64,000 bases of DNA from Candidatus Venteria ishoeyi (GCF_030378065.1 NZ_JAUCGJ010000013.1:1-64000); one strand, 5' to 3'; counted from the first letter of the stretch, positions 36,146 to 45,730 are shown. Program-made: numbers and translations. Notes: a model not told the origin generated them from the sequence alone.

Positions 36146-36544
36146 TCAACGAATACGATTAGCGGGTGGCATCATATTATTATTGTAGGGGTTGTTTCTG
36201 GGCATATTACCTTGTGGATAACCATAAGGTTGTTGATAAGCACCGCCATAAGGATTTCCCCCAGGATAAGCACCACCCGGATAATAGCCTTGCCCACCAT
36301 AAGGTGCACCTTGATAATAACCGCCTTGTGGTGGGTAACCATAAGGGCCATAATCCTGATTATAATCACGATAGTCTCTATCGTTATTACGGTTATTTTT
36401 ATTTCCCCCCATAAACTTAGAAGGATTCATCATATCCATCGGATTAAACGCATGGACATAAGCCGGACTCAACAGGCTCAAGCTACCTAATACGATTGCC
36501 GATAAACTAATCACTGAAAATTGATTCGTATATTTTTTTTTCAT
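36146..36544 (-). CDS. Secreted Gly/Tyr/Pro/Asn-rich low-complexity protein
   Basis: 132 residues. Signal peptide (about 1-32, cleaved after VHA). The mature chain opens with FNPMDMMNPSKFMGG, then Asn/Arg/Asp repeats (NNRNNDRDYRDYNQDYG) and a Gly-Tyr-Pro tract (YPPQGGYYQGAPYGGQGYYPG). Such composition is disordered and prone to phase separation or surface adhesion; function unknown. The NPMDMMNPSKFMG segment may mark a small family. It is the last gene in a minus-strand series. Confidence 0.6.
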   Translation of the reverse strand: MKKKYTNQFSVISLSAIVLGSLSLLSPAYVHAFNPMDMMNPSKFMGGNKNNRNNDRDYRDYNQDYGPYGYPPQGGYYQGAPYGGQGYYPGGAYPGGNPYGGAYQQPYGYPQGNMPRNNPYNNNMMPPANRIR

Positions 36545-36671
36545 AAATAAAGTCCTTTGATAAAAGCTATAAAATAAATCTATTTCTCATAAAAATCAAA
36601 TTGCCAGTCCCATGCGGGAAATAGAAAGTCCTGAGTATGACCTACATCGAAATTATCCGCAAGATAGTGAA

Positions 36672-37013
36672 TTAGTGTTTTAAGTTATCACTGTCTGGGT
36701 TTGTATCAAAATGATAATACTCCTGGCTTAACCAGGCGGCAGTATCATTAATTTCTGTATCAAACCAGCCCAGTCCCAGGTTTTGATTACATGCCTGCAC
36801 TTGGTTATCCAGTTTATTTTTATCCGTTACTTTGTGATCAGCACGGGTATAAATGGTTTTTTCATCACCAAACATAGAAATATGGCAGGCTTGACAATGT
36901 TTCTGATGTAAAACCTGACCATTTTTTGGGTTAATGTCATCAGCTGCCTGCACAGACAAGATCAGACAAAATGGCAGGCTACCGATCAAAGCAATAAATG
37001 ATAATTTATTCAT
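36672..37013 (-). CDS. Small periplasmic c-type cytochrome
   Basis: 113 residues. Signal peptide (about 1-23, ending VQAAD), then a single heme site C40-xx-C43-H44 (HCQACHISMFG). No clear methionine ligand follows in the expected place except in the SMFG motif region, and the C-terminus (YYHFDTNPDSDNLKH) carries histidines that could ligate the iron. It is a class I-like mini cytochrome, electron carrier in the periplasm, partner unknown. It is 19 bases downstream of the M48 protease gene, probably in one transcript. Confidence 0.8.
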   Translation of the reverse strand: MNKLSFIALIGSLPFCLILSVQAADDINPKNGQVLHQKHCQACHISMFGDEKTIYTRADHKVTDKNKLDNQVQACNQNLGLGWFDTEINDTAAWLSQEYYHFDTNPDSDNLKH

Positions 37014-37032
37014 AAAAATATCCTTACATCAG

Positions 37033-38268
37033 TTATTGAGATAAGTGCGCAATGCGCACAGGCGCAGGCGGATGTGAGTCATAAAATGCAGAATAGCAGG
37101 CATCTGGCGTTAAGGTGCTGGCATTTTCCCGGTACATTTTAACTAAAGCCCGTATCAGATCTTGTGCATCAGCTTGCTGGGCGGCAAAATCATCCGCTTC
37201 AAACTCATGTTTACGCGATAAACGCGCCATTATGGGCGAAATAAAGGCTGTAAATACCGGCAACACCAGCATAAATAAAATTAATGCCATATAGCTTGAA
37301 GCTTCCGTTACGCCCAACCCAAGGTAAAACCAGTTTTGCTGCATCAGCCACGCCAATAAAAACAAACCTGATAAGCTCAGCACAGCCATCATCACTAAGC
37401 GTTTAACCACATGCTTGCGCTTAAAATGTCCGATTTCATGGGCCAGCACCGCTTCAACTTCTGCTGCTTCCAAACCTTCCAATAATGTGTCATAAAATAC
37501 GATACGTTTGTTTTTGCCAAGGCCAGTAAAATAAGCATTACCATGCCCGCTGCGTTTGGAGCCATCCATCACAAAAATGCCATCACTGTTGAGTCCATTA
37601 CGCTGTAATAAATGTTCAATACGTTGTTTTAATTCTCCCTCTTCCAGAGGATTAAATTTATTAAATAAGGGTGCGATAAAGCTGGGATAAGCCCACAGCA
37701 TCAGCAATGAAAAGCTCATCCATACCAACCAGACTGTCAGCCACCAGTAACTGCCAGCGGATTCCATCAGCCAGAACACCAGTGCAGCCAACGGTGTACC
37801 AATAAGTAGCATTAATACCAGCCCCTTCAGGTTATCGTTGATAAACAGCTTTAAATTACTGCGGTTGAAATCAAAGCGGCTTTCAATCTTAAACGTGCGG
37901 TAATAACCCGCTGGCAACTCAATAAGATGATTAATCATTAAAAAGCTTAATAAAACCGCAACCCCCGTCCAAACTGGCGACCATCCCAGTGTTTGCCAGA
38001 ACTGATCCAGCCCGTTGAGCAGGCCGCCCACCGTCCAGGCTAATAGCAGTAAAACTTCCAGTGGTAATAACAACAGACTGAAATGCGCCTTGACCTGGGT
38101 GTAATCTGCTGCTTTCTGATGTTCTGCCAGGGTGACTTGTTCACTGAAGGCATCAGGAACCTGCGCGCGGTGTTTTTGTACCGCACCTATCTGACGGCGG
38201 GTCAACGTCCATTGTAATATAGCGCCCAGCAGCAGTGTGATGATAAAAATCCAGCTAAACAGATTCAT
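37033..38268 (-). CDS. M48 family zinc metalloprotease (Ste24/CAAX-type)
   Basis: 411 residues with several membrane helices (N-terminal segment, about 60-80, 95-120, 150-205, 295-350). Zinc site HEIGH (H277, E278, H281) with the second glutamate in HEFEADDFAAQQ. The layout, with an N-terminal membrane domain and FKIESRFDFNRSNLKLF, is that of Ste24-type proteases. In bacteria these act in membrane-protein quality control. It precedes the small cytochrome gene in a minus-strand pair. Confidence 0.9.
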   Translation of the reverse strand: MNLFSWIFIITLLLGAILQWTLTRRQIGAVQKHRAQVPDAFSEQVTLAEHQKAADYTQVKAHFSLLLLPLEVLLLLAWTVGGLLNGLDQFWQTLGWSPVWTGVAVLLSFLMINHLIELPAGYYRTFKIESRFDFNRSNLKLFINDNLKGLVLMLLIGTPLAALVFWLMESAGSYWWLTVWLVWMSFSLLMLWAYPSFIAPLFNKFNPLEEGELKQRIEHLLQRNGLNSDGIFVMDGSKRSGHGNAYFTGLGKNKRIVFYDTLLEGLEAAEVEAVLAHEIGHFKRKHVVKRLVMMAVLSLSGLFLLAWLMQQNWFYLGLGVTEASSYMALILFMLVLPVFTAFISPIMARLSRKHEFEADDFAAQQADAQDLIRALVKMYRENASTLTPDACYSAFYDSHPPAPVRIAHLSQ

Positions 38269-38419
38269 TGCAGTTTTGTCTCCTATAGATTTTCAGGTAA
38301 TGATTTCCCGGTAATGATAATACCTGGCCTGTTAACAGTGCTCAATTTGGAAAATTAATAGCTGAAAATCTATAATAAAGGCTGAGTAAAAAAATTAAAA
38401 TTCATAATAAACTTCCACA

Positions 38420-38467
38420 AAAATAATCCTGGTGAGAAGGCTACTGCCTTCTCACCAGGATTATTTT
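38420..38467 (-). terminator. 22-bp perfect terminator hairpin
   Basis: Arms 38420-38441 and 38446-38467 are perfectly complementary around a TACT loop and directly adjoin the DUF4426 stop codon (38468-38470). The arms begin and end with A/T runs, so it works as a strong intrinsic terminator for that gene and perhaps in both directions. Confidence 0.85.
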
Positions 38468-38920
38468 TTAGTCAATAAAAAACTCTTGTTTGAACTTGAT
38501 TTCATGGGTCTTGCCCTGGTGTTCGGCATCAACATCCACTTTAAAATTCAAAGTTTCGGCATTATCGATCCGGACTTCACCAATGTAATAAATGGCCTCG
38601 CCTTCACGCACTTCTTTTATTTTAATGTTTTGTAATTGCCCATTAAGATTAGTGGCAGTTGCACTGACCTTAGCTGCAACCGCATGATCTTGTGGATTTT
38701 TAGCGGAGCCTTTTTTACGCACGGAAATATTCAGCAATCCCCGGTGTTTGCTGCGACTCAGCTTATACTGTTTCGCAACATCCGTAGTCAGAATACTGGT
38801 GTTGATCGCATTATAATGAATGACATAATCGCCAACTGTTGTAAACTGTGCTGCGGATAGCGATAAACTCAGTACCCCCAGAAACAGACCGACTAAAGCA
38901 CTAAAATGGAACTTTTTCAT
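38468..38920 (-). CDS. Periplasmic DUF4426 protein
   Basis: 150 residues. Signal peptide (about 1-24), mature part of beta-strands matching DUF4426: VGDYVIHYNAINTSILTTDVAKQYKLSRSKHRGLLNISV, then IKIKEVREGEAIYYIGEV and a FKQEFF C-terminus. DUF4426 proteins are small, gammaproteobacterial, periplasmic and functionally uncharacterised. A strong terminator ends the gene, so it is monocistronic. Confidence 0.85.
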   Translation of the reverse strand: MKKFHFSALVGLFLGVLSLSLSAAQFTTVGDYVIHYNAINTSILTTDVAKQYKLSRSKHRGLLNISVRKKGSAKNPQDHAVAAKVSATATNLNGQLQNIKIKEVREGEAIYYIGEVRIDNAETLNFKVDVDAEHQGKTHEIKFKQEFFID

Positions 38921-39138
38921 GGTTTTTCTCCTTTTGGAAACCGCTCATTATGGAACGAGGATGAAATAAGAACCGAAACCGGGCGATGGAGAAAAAGGCC
39001 AGCCTGGTTTCGGGAATTATAAAATCCTCGCTCCTATGTTAAAATACCAATAAAATTGAACGGTTTTTGTTGGTGGTGTTTTCAAATATAATTAAACTTG
39101 AGAATTTTACAAGGTTTTTTTCATAAAAAAGATAATTA

Positions 39139-40077
39139 ATGAACATAGACTGGCAACAATATGCAAGCCAATACCGCATTTTTTTAAACCGTTTGCAGCA
39201 GATTCAACGCTTTGCTCATCCCGCACTCGCTTACCCACTGGCTGCGCGCATTGCGCATCATTACAGTCCTAATAAGGAGATGCAGGCAAATATCTGTCAA
39301 TCTTTTGCGCAGGCTGCAAATAAACCGGAAATACCGCTTAAAAAATTCTGGTCACATTATCTGAATCATGTGGGCGCGACAGACTTAAATACCTTTATGT
39401 ATCGGAAAATGACACCACAATGGATAAAACAGCGCGTAAAAATTAACAGCCCGGTTACTCTGGAAAGTTTGAGAAAACATGACAGAGGCTTATTTGTGAT
39501 GACTTATCATAATCACTATCCCCATTTTCTGGGCGTGGTACTGGGACAAATGGGGCTTGAGGCAGGCTTAAAAAGCCATTTGATTGCTATGGATATTACA
39601 GCCAGTCCTTTGTATGATTATTTGCGCGAAGAAGCTGAGGCTTATTATCGTGATTGTGAAAACTGTTTTGCCGGTGGTCAGTATTTGTATATGCATCAAA
39701 ATCAACCAATAGCCGCCATGCGTAAATTACATCAAGCTTTGCGCAATGGTGAAACAGTGATCAGCTTAAATGATTTTCCCAGCCCATTTATTTCCAAGCG
39801 CAATTTGGAACTATCAGTTTTTGGGTATCAATACGCCTTTCCGGTGGGTACGCTGGAAATTGCACTGCGTCAGAAAACCCCGGTTGTTGCGGCCTGGATA
39901 CGCTGGTTGGGTTGGGATCGATTTTGTCTTGAAGTGCGCCCATTAGCTACGGAAAATGGTTTGGAAAATGTAATGGCACAATATCTGGAAATTCTGCAAT
40001 CACAACTGGTAGTTGCTGACCCCGCCTTGTGGGAAGGCTGGAAATGGCTGACACCTGAAATGAAAGTGAGCTTATGA
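39139..40077 (+). CDS. LpxL-like acyltransferase family protein
   Basis: 312 residues, apparently soluble or peripheral. It resembles the lauroyl/myristoyl acyltransferase (LABLAT, PF03279) group: an N-terminal amphipathic region, then the acyltransferase core with FVMTYHNHYPHFLG (the usual HxGxxE block is altered: HNHYPH here), LKSHLIAMD, ISLNDFPSPF and PVGTLEIALRQKTPVVAAWIR. Either it transfers acyl groups to lipid A or another acceptor, or the fold has been reused. The stop overlaps the start of a radical SAM gene by 4 bases, an unusual partner for such an enzyme. Confidence 0.7.
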   Translation: MNIDWQQYASQYRIFLNRLQQIQRFAHPALAYPLAARIAHHYSPNKEMQANICQSFAQAANKPEIPLKKFWSHYLNHVGATDLNTFMYRKMTPQWIKQRVKINSPVTLESLRKHDRGLFVMTYHNHYPHFLGVVLGQMGLEAGLKSHLIAMDITASPLYDYLREEAEAYYRDCENCFAGGQYLYMHQNQPIAAMRKLHQALRNGETVISLNDFPSPFISKRNLELSVFGYQYAFPVGTLEIALRQKTPVVAAWIRWLGWDRFCLEVRPLATENGLENVMAQYLEILQSQLVVADPALWEGWKWLTPEMKVSL

Positions 40078-41063
40078 ACCTAACACCAATTAAATATCTA
40101 CAAGTTGAAACCACAACCACCTGCAATCAACGTTGCCAGTTTTGTCCGGTTTCTACCAGCCACCGACCTAAAGCCAGTTTATCCCTACACGATCTTGAGC
40201 ATATTTTAGAAGACTTAAAAGATCAGCCTTTAGAAGCGGCTTGGATCAATGGCTTTAATGAACCCACCTATGACCGTCATCTGGTGGAAAAAGTACAGCG
40301 TTTACATGCAGCAGGTATTGATATTCGTTTAAACAGCAATGCCTCAGGCTTAAATCCAAAATTGATTCAACAATTGCTGGCTGCGGGTGTGCGCAGTTTT
40401 ACCATTAATATTTCAAGCATTGATCCACAACGCTATAAAGAAGTACGAGGCAGCAGCAATGTCGAACAAGTCATTACTCATGTAGAAGCCTTATTAGAAC
40501 AGGCGCAACAGCAAGGCAATGTGGAAGTGGTGCTGCTGGTTTTAGGCCAGTTGGATAAACAGCATGCCAAGGATATTCAAGCAATTACCCAACATTTTTC
40601 TGATACGGCACAAGTATCCATTTGCCCGGTGGCTGATTTTGCCGCAGGAGCCACTGACATGCTGAAACTACAGATTCACCATAAAAAATTGCATGGTTGT
40701 AGCGGCTTGCGTCACGTGCAATGGCTGCATGTCACGCCATCAGGGCAAGCCATCTTATGTTGCCAGGATTATGCTGAAAACTATGTGGTGGGTAATATTC
40801 ACAAGCAAACACCCACTGAAATTTTACACAGTGAAAAGTTTGCACAGTTGCGGCGTTGGGTAGAAGGTGAAGAAGACGCGCCAGAAGATTTTATCTGCCG
40901 CAGCTGCGTGTTTGCAGTGGGAGAAGAACCTTATCAGGAAAAAATGCAGTTTTATTTTTGCAGCCAGTGTTTATTGCCTGAACAGTTGGGTTTTGAAAAA
41001 AGTTGTGGACACTGCGTGTTACAAGCCTATCACCCCAGCCTGAAAAGCCATTTAAAATCATAA
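40074..41063 (+). CDS. Radical SAM/SPASM domain protein
   Basis: 329 residues. Radical SAM cluster C17-xxx-C21-xx-C24 (CNQRCQFC) with NGFNEPTYD (the GGxEP-equivalent) and a barrel (about 5-190). The SPASM region follows with GQAILCCQDYAENYVVGNI and CRSCVF, and a further Cys-rich tail (FYFCSQC, KSCGHCVL) that may bind another cluster. SPASM enzymes modify peptides (RiPPs, quinone-like cofactors) or other substrates. No precursor peptide gene is visible nearby. Coupling to an acyltransferase hints at a modified lipid or acylated product. Confidence 0.85.
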   Translation: MNLTPIKYLQVETTTTCNQRCQFCPVSTSHRPKASLSLHDLEHILEDLKDQPLEAAWINGFNEPTYDRHLVEKVQRLHAAGIDIRLNSNASGLNPKLIQQLLAAGVRSFTINISSIDPQRYKEVRGSSNVEQVITHVEALLEQAQQQGNVEVVLLVLGQLDKQHAKDIQAITQHFSDTAQVSICPVADFAAGATDMLKLQIHHKKLHGCSGLRHVQWLHVTPSGQAILCCQDYAENYVVGNIHKQTPTEILHSEKFAQLRRWVEGEEDAPEDFICRSCVFAVGEEPYQEKMQFYFCSQCLLPEQLGFEKSCGHCVLQAYHPSLKSHLKS

Positions 41064-41101
41064 TATTAAACAGTGGAGGATTCTGGACGCTTACGCCCAG
41101 A

Positions 41102-41152
41102 CCCTTGCTCCTAACCACCCTGTGATAATGTGAACGGTGATTCGAGCAAGGG
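41102..41152. repeat. CCCTTGCTC...GAGCAAGGG inverted repeat
   Basis: Nine-base arms (41102-41110 and 41144-41152) flank 33 bases in the gap between two convergent genes. It could form a large-loop hairpin; no function can be assigned. Confidence 0.35.
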
Positions 41153-41214
41153 CGTGCAAAGTAGTCGTATTTTACAGTTTACAGTTGCACAAAAACGAGC
41201 AACTGATAACCTCT

Positions 41215-41886
41215 TTATCTGGAATAACTCCTGCCTTTTTCTTTTGAAATCTGACGTTTTTTAACCGCTTTATAACGTTGCAGGTAGACATCATATTCTG
41301 CGGTGATGTTTTTTGTATCCTGTTCTTTATCTTTAATTGAATTTTCAATTACTTTAATTTGCGCTTCCAGATTTTTAGAATGTTTAGCCAGACGTTCCCT
41401 GTCTGTTTTGGAGGAGGCATCACTGCGCGTTGCTAATTGTTTTTCCAGTTTCCGCTGATTTTTAAGTGTATTCTGGTAAGATTTTAATTGCCCCTTGGTT
41501 ATACGAATACCTTGTTCAATACGCATTAACTGACTATCACGCGCCAGGATAATATCGTTTTCTGTTGGATATAAATCCAGTAGGCGGCGATCTTCTTCAG
41601 CCTGTCTTTTATCTTTTTTCTCCTGCTCAAAGCGCTGTTGTTCTGCCTCTATCAGTGCTTTGATTTCTGCTTCGGTTTTATCGCGCTGGATAACTTCAAC
41701 AACGTCCCCGCTATCATTTCGGATTTCATGTTTTTCTTTCACATATTGCTGAGGAATGACATTACCACATTCCATAATACCGTCTTCATTGGTCCAGCAT
41801 TTGATATCTTCTGCAAAGACAGTAGTGGTATTAAATAAACAGGCCACGCTTAAAATCAGTTGTCCCAGATGTGTTCTTTTATTCAT
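41215..41886 (-). CDS. Secreted coiled-coil protein (DUF4124-like N-terminus)
   Basis: 223 residues. Signal peptide (about 1-25, ending VFAED); the mature start IKCWTNEDGIMECGNVIP with two cysteines recalls the DUF4124 domain. The remainder (about 60-223) is a long highly charged coiled coil (EAEQQRFEQEKKDKRQAEEDRR ... IKDKEQDTKNITAEYDVYLQ). It starts one base after the glmM stop, so the two are probably cotranscribed, although no functional link is obvious. Confidence 0.75.
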   Translation of the reverse strand: MNKRTHLGQLILSVACLFNTTTVFAEDIKCWTNEDGIMECGNVIPQQYVKEKHEIRNDSGDVVEVIQRDKTEAEIKALIEAEQQRFEQEKKDKRQAEEDRRLLDLYPTENDIILARDSQLMRIEQGIRITKGQLKSYQNTLKNQRKLEKQLATRSDASSKTDRERLAKHSKNLEAQIKVIENSIKDKEQDTKNITAEYDVYLQRYKAVKKRQISKEKGRSYSR

Positions 41887-41887
41887 T

Positions 41888-43240
41888 TTAGTTTTCCTTG
41901 ACTAAAGCGTGTACCGTATCAGCAATTGATGTGGCTAATGTTTTTACCTGTGTAATATCACGGCCTTCCACCATCACCCGAATCAAGGGTTCGGTACCAG
42001 AGGGGCGCAATAAAACGCGGCCTTGTCCGGCAAGTTCAGTTTCTGCTGCTGCGACTGCCTTGCGTACAGCATCGGTATTGAGTACCTCTTGTTTTTGTGG
42101 CAAGGCAACATTAATTAACTGTTGGGGGCATTTTTCCATGCCCATGCACAGTTCCTGTAAAGTTTTTGCACCTTGCACCATAATTGCTAATACCTGCAAA
42201 GCCGTGATAATGCCATCACCTGTTGTCGTATGATTCAGGCAGATAATGTGCCCGGAAGACTCACCACCTAACAGACCCTGATGCTTTCTTAATAATTCAA
42301 TGACATAACGATCCCCGACTTTAGCGCGTAAAAAAGGGATGTTGAGTTCTTTAAACGCTTGTTCCAGGCCAAAATTACTCATCAAGGTACCCACCACCGG
42401 GCCACTTAATTTTCCTGATTGTTGTCTGGCTTTAGCAATAATAAACAGAATTTCATCACCATCGACTTCCCGCCCCTGGCTGTCTACCATCATCAGGCGG
42501 TCACCATCACCATCCAGAGCAATACCTAAATCTGCCTGGTGCTCTTGCACCGCAGCTTGCAAGGTTTCGGTATGCGTTGCACCGCAACCCTGGTTAATAT
42601 TCAGGCCATCAGGTTGTGCGCCGATGCGGATGACTTCAGCACCGAGTTCCAGAAAGACATTTGGCGCAATATGATAAGTTGCGCCATGCGCGCAATCGAC
42701 CACCAGTTTTAAGCCAGTAAGACTGAGGTGGGTGGAAATACTGCTTTTACAAAACTCAATATAACGCCCTGCGGCATCGTCAATGCGTTTGGCCTTACCC
42801 AACTCTTTAGCAGCCACGGTGGTCATGGGTTTATCCATTTCCGCTTCAATTGCGAGTTCAACCTCATCGGGCAGTTTAAAACCCTCATGGGAGAAGAACT
42901 TGATGCCATTATCCTGAAACGGGTTATGCGAGGCACTGACTACAATGCCAGCACTGGCGTGGAAAGTACGGGTCAGATAAGCAATGCCCGGGGTTGGCAT
43001 AGGGCCAAGCAAACGCACATGCATACCCGCCGCCGATAGCCCTGCCTCCAGGGCAGACTCCAGCATATAACCGGAAATCCGGGTATCTTTACCAATTAAA
43101 ACGCGGCGGCGATGTTGTTTATTACCCAACACCCGACCGGCTGCCCAGCCCAATTTGAGGACAAAATCAGGGGTAATGGGATAATCCCCCACTTTGCCAC
43201 GGATGCCGTCGGTGCCAAAATACTTACGTTGTTGTGTCAT
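41888..43240 (-). CDS. glmM: Phosphoglucosamine mutase
   Basis: 450 residues, the usual length. Phosphoserine loop SASHNP (S104), metal-binding [11 protein letters not shown], sugar-binding GGESSGH and phosphate loop [15 protein letters not shown] are all present. It converts glucosamine-6-phosphate to glucosamine-1-phosphate for UDP-GlcNAc synthesis (peptidoglycan, LPS). It starts 9 bases after the stop of a hybrid kinase gene; glmM is more usually found with folP or ftsH. Confidence 0.97.
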   Translation of the reverse strand: MTQQRKYFGTDGIRGKVGDYPITPDFVLKLGWAAGRVLGNKQHRRRVLIGKDTRISGYMLESALEAGLSAAGMHVRLLGPMPTPGIAYLTRTFHASAGIVVSASHNPFQDNGIKFFSHEGFKLPDEVELAIEAEMDKPMTTVAAKELGKAKRIDDAAGRYIEFCKSSISTHLSLTGLKLVVDCAHGATYHIAPNVFLELGAEVIRIGAQPDGLNINQGCGATHTETLQAAVQEHQADLGIALDGDGDRLMMVDSQGREVDGDEILFIIAKARQQSGKLSGPVVGTLMSNFGLEQAFKELNIPFLRAKVGDRYVIELLRKHQGLLGGESSGHIICLNHTTTGDGIITALQVLAIMVQGAKTLQELCMGMEKCPQQLINVALPQKQEVLNTDAVRKAVAAAETELAGQGRVLLRPSGTEPLIRVMVEGRDITQVKTLATSIADTVHALVKEN

Positions 43241-43249
43241 GTACGTTCC

Positions 43250-45664
43250 TTAATATGCGCTTGCCCGTTGCAACGCAGCTGCTAATTCATTTTTACGCAC
43301 GGGTTTGGACACATAATCATCCATACCCGCTTGCAGGCATTCTTCCTTATAACCTTGCATCGCATGAGCAGTCAGCGCAATAATATAAGGTTGTTTGATT
43401 GCTAATTTGCGAATTTCTGCTGTCGCTGTCATGCCATCCATTTTCGGCATTTGCATATCCATTAATACCGCATCATAAGTTTTTGCCTGAAGTGCGGTGA
43501 CAGCTTCCAGCCCATTATTCACAATGTGTACAGCATAACCTAATTTATTCAGGAGTAACAAAGCCACTTTTTGGTTGAGTGGGTTATCTTCTGCCATCAG
43601 GATACTTAATGTTTTGATATCAGCTTTTGTTTCTTCCTGTGCTTTTTCTGCTGCCGGGGGAATATTGGTTTTTAAAACATCTTCAGTTGCCAGCGCTGTA
43701 TCGCTTAATAAAGCCTTTAGACTTTGATGAAGTGATTTCAGCTTCAATGGCTTATGCACATAAGCATTAAATAAGTCCTGATTTTCTTCATCTTTCCAGG
43801 CCATGCTGCCTAAAGATACCATTAATAAGATAGGTACATTTTTACAGTTCGCTTGCTCTCGCAGGTGTTGACACAGTATCAAACCATTCCCCTGGGATAA
43901 TTCCATATTGATAATGATCAAATCAAATGGACAAACAGGCTGTTGCGCCAAATAGGCATAGGCTGCTTCTGGATCACCTTGGCTTTCAATCTGGAGTCCC
44001 CATTGCAATAAATGCTGCTCCAGCCACTGCTGGGTTGCCAGATGGGACTCCACCAGAAATACCCGCTGCGTAGCGCTGCCCTCAGGAAGCAACGCCTTAT
44101 TTAACCAGGCTGGTGGTGGGTAATGCGGTTTCAGGTGTATGCTAAAAATAAAACGGGAACCTTGCCCCGGTTCACTTTCAACGCGAATCTGCCCATCCAT
44201 GAGTTCCACCAGTTCTCTGGAAATTGTCAGGCCCAGACCCGTGCCGCCAAAGCGCCTGGTCGTGCTGGAGTCAAGTTGGGTAAATGGTGTGAATAAATTT
44301 TCTATTTTTTCTACCGAAATACCGGACCCGGTATCAGAAACTATAAATTCAAATTCTGACAGCTCTGCGCTTAATCGCCGATAGGATACATCAACAATAA
44401 CCTCACCCTGTTGGGTGAACTTCACCGCATTACTGAGTAAATTGACCAGAATCTGTCGCAACCGGGAAGCATCGCCAAATGCTGAAGCCGGTGTATTGTC
44501 GGCGATACGCCCCAGTAATTCCAAATTTTTTTGCATGGCACGTTCGGTAATTAAATCCAGCGCATTTTCAACGACCGCGTATAAATTGAAACTACTCTGT
44601 TCTAACTCCAGTTTACCTGCCTCAATCTTGGAAAAATCAAGTATATCATTGATTAAACTCAATAAGGCTTCACTGCTGCTATGAATGGTATCAGTATAAT
44701 CCTGTTGTATGGCATTTAGTTGGGTATCCAGCAATAAGTCAGACATGCCGATAACTGCATTGAGCGGGGTACGAATTTCATGACTCATATTTGCCAGAAA
44801 AGCCCCTTTTAAATGACTGGCAGATTCTGCGGCAACCTTGGCTTTATGTAAATCAGCAATGGTTTGTTGTAAATTCTGATTGAGGTGAGAGAGTTCCTGA
44901 TTACGCTGAGCCAAAGCAGCATTCGCCTCATCCAGTGATTCCTCATGTGAATCCACCAATGCCAGGGCTTGTTCTTTTTCTGCCTGTAAGTTCAATTCAT
45001 TTTTGCGAATATAACGAAAAATCATAAAACCGATCAGCAGGCTCAGTACTAATGCCATGATCCCGGCACCGCCAAATAGCCAGCGTGCTTCTTCATAGGC
45101 CAATCCTGCCGCTTTGCGTTCATTCTCCATGGCCTGCTCCTGAAATGCCAACAGTTCTGTCAAACCATCCAGAGAATGCTCATGTAAAGATATTTTTTGT
45201 TCTTGTATTAATAGCAACGCTTCAGTATCACGATTTTCAACTAATAATTGTGCAATCTGGTTACGAATACTCGAATAACGCTGGGTACTCAGACGCGAGC
45301 GATCTAATTGTCGATGCTCCACAAAGGTTAAGGGCATTCTTTCCAGTTGGCGACGTGTGGCGATGAATTTACCTGCCAGCATATGATATTGCTGAAACAA
45401 ATCATCACGCAGAAAAAAATCATCTGTCATTGACATCGCATATAATGTCAGTACACGTTGGGATACCAAAAAATTTAAACGGTGTACCAGCTCACTTTTC
45501 TGATGATGTTGATTGATGACTGCCAACAAATGCGTGTTAATTTTTTCAATACGATCCAGGCCAAGGAAAATTAATCCTATCAAAAGCAAAGCAACGATAA
45601 TAAAACCTGAAAATACAGGGAAACGTGTATTGAGATGGTGCAGAATATATTGGGTAAATTTCAA
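43250..45664 (-). CDS. Membrane hybrid histidine kinase (HisKA-HATPase-pseudoREC-REC)
   Basis: About 804 residues if it begins at the TTG at 45664 (LKFTQYILHH); the frame is open to a TTG at 45730 (826 residues), and no ATG is suitable. A helix near the start and another (about 192-215) bracket a periplasmic helical sensor. A coiled coil leads to HisKA (MSHEIRTPLN, His about 295) and HATPase_c (DTGSGIS, GTGLGLTIS). The first receiver (about 520-640) has DLIIINMEL, with Asn where the acceptor Asp should be, so it is probably inactive. The second (about 680-800) has VLMDMQMPKMDG and VSKPV and is intact. It is transcribed with glmM. Confidence 0.85.
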   Translation of the reverse strand: MKFTQYILHHLNTRFPVFSGFIIVALLLIGLIFLGLDRIEKINTHLLAVINQHHQKSELVHRLNFLVSQRVLTLYAMSMTDDFFLRDDLFQQYHMLAGKFIATRRQLERMPLTFVEHRQLDRSRLSTQRYSSIRNQIAQLLVENRDTEALLLIQEQKISLHEHSLDGLTELLAFQEQAMENERKAAGLAYEEARWLFGGAGIMALVLSLLIGFMIFRYIRKNELNLQAEKEQALALVDSHEESLDEANAALAQRNQELSHLNQNLQQTIADLHKAKVAAESASHLKGAFLANMSHEIRTPLNAVIGMSDLLLDTQLNAIQQDYTDTIHSSSEALLSLINDILDFSKIEAGKLELEQSSFNLYAVVENALDLITERAMQKNLELLGRIADNTPASAFGDASRLRQILVNLLSNAVKFTQQGEVIVDVSYRRLSAELSEFEFIVSDTGSGISVEKIENLFTPFTQLDSSTTRRFGGTGLGLTISRELVELMDGQIRVESEPGQGSRFIFSIHLKPHYPPPAWLNKALLPEGSATQRVFLVESHLATQQWLEQHLLQWGLQIESQGDPEAAYAYLAQQPVCPFDLIIINMELSQGNGLILCQHLREQANCKNVPILLMVSLGSMAWKDEENQDLFNAYVHKPLKLKSLHQSLKALLSDTALATEDVLKTNIPPAAEKAQEETKADIKTLSILMAEDNPLNQKVALLLLNKLGYAVHIVNNGLEAVTALQAKTYDAVLMDMQMPKMDGMTATAEIRKLAIKQPYIIALTAHAMQGYKEECLQAGMDDYVSKPVRKNELAAALQRASAY

Positions 45665-45730
45665 AATAGGGGCTCTTGAGCATAACCGCTCATCATAACA
45701 GTCAAATTTTGTTAAGAAACGTAATACCAA

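Noticed and set aside
42339-42674. 111-residue plus-strand frame over glmM
   Set aside because: Antisense shadow of a fully conserved glmM.
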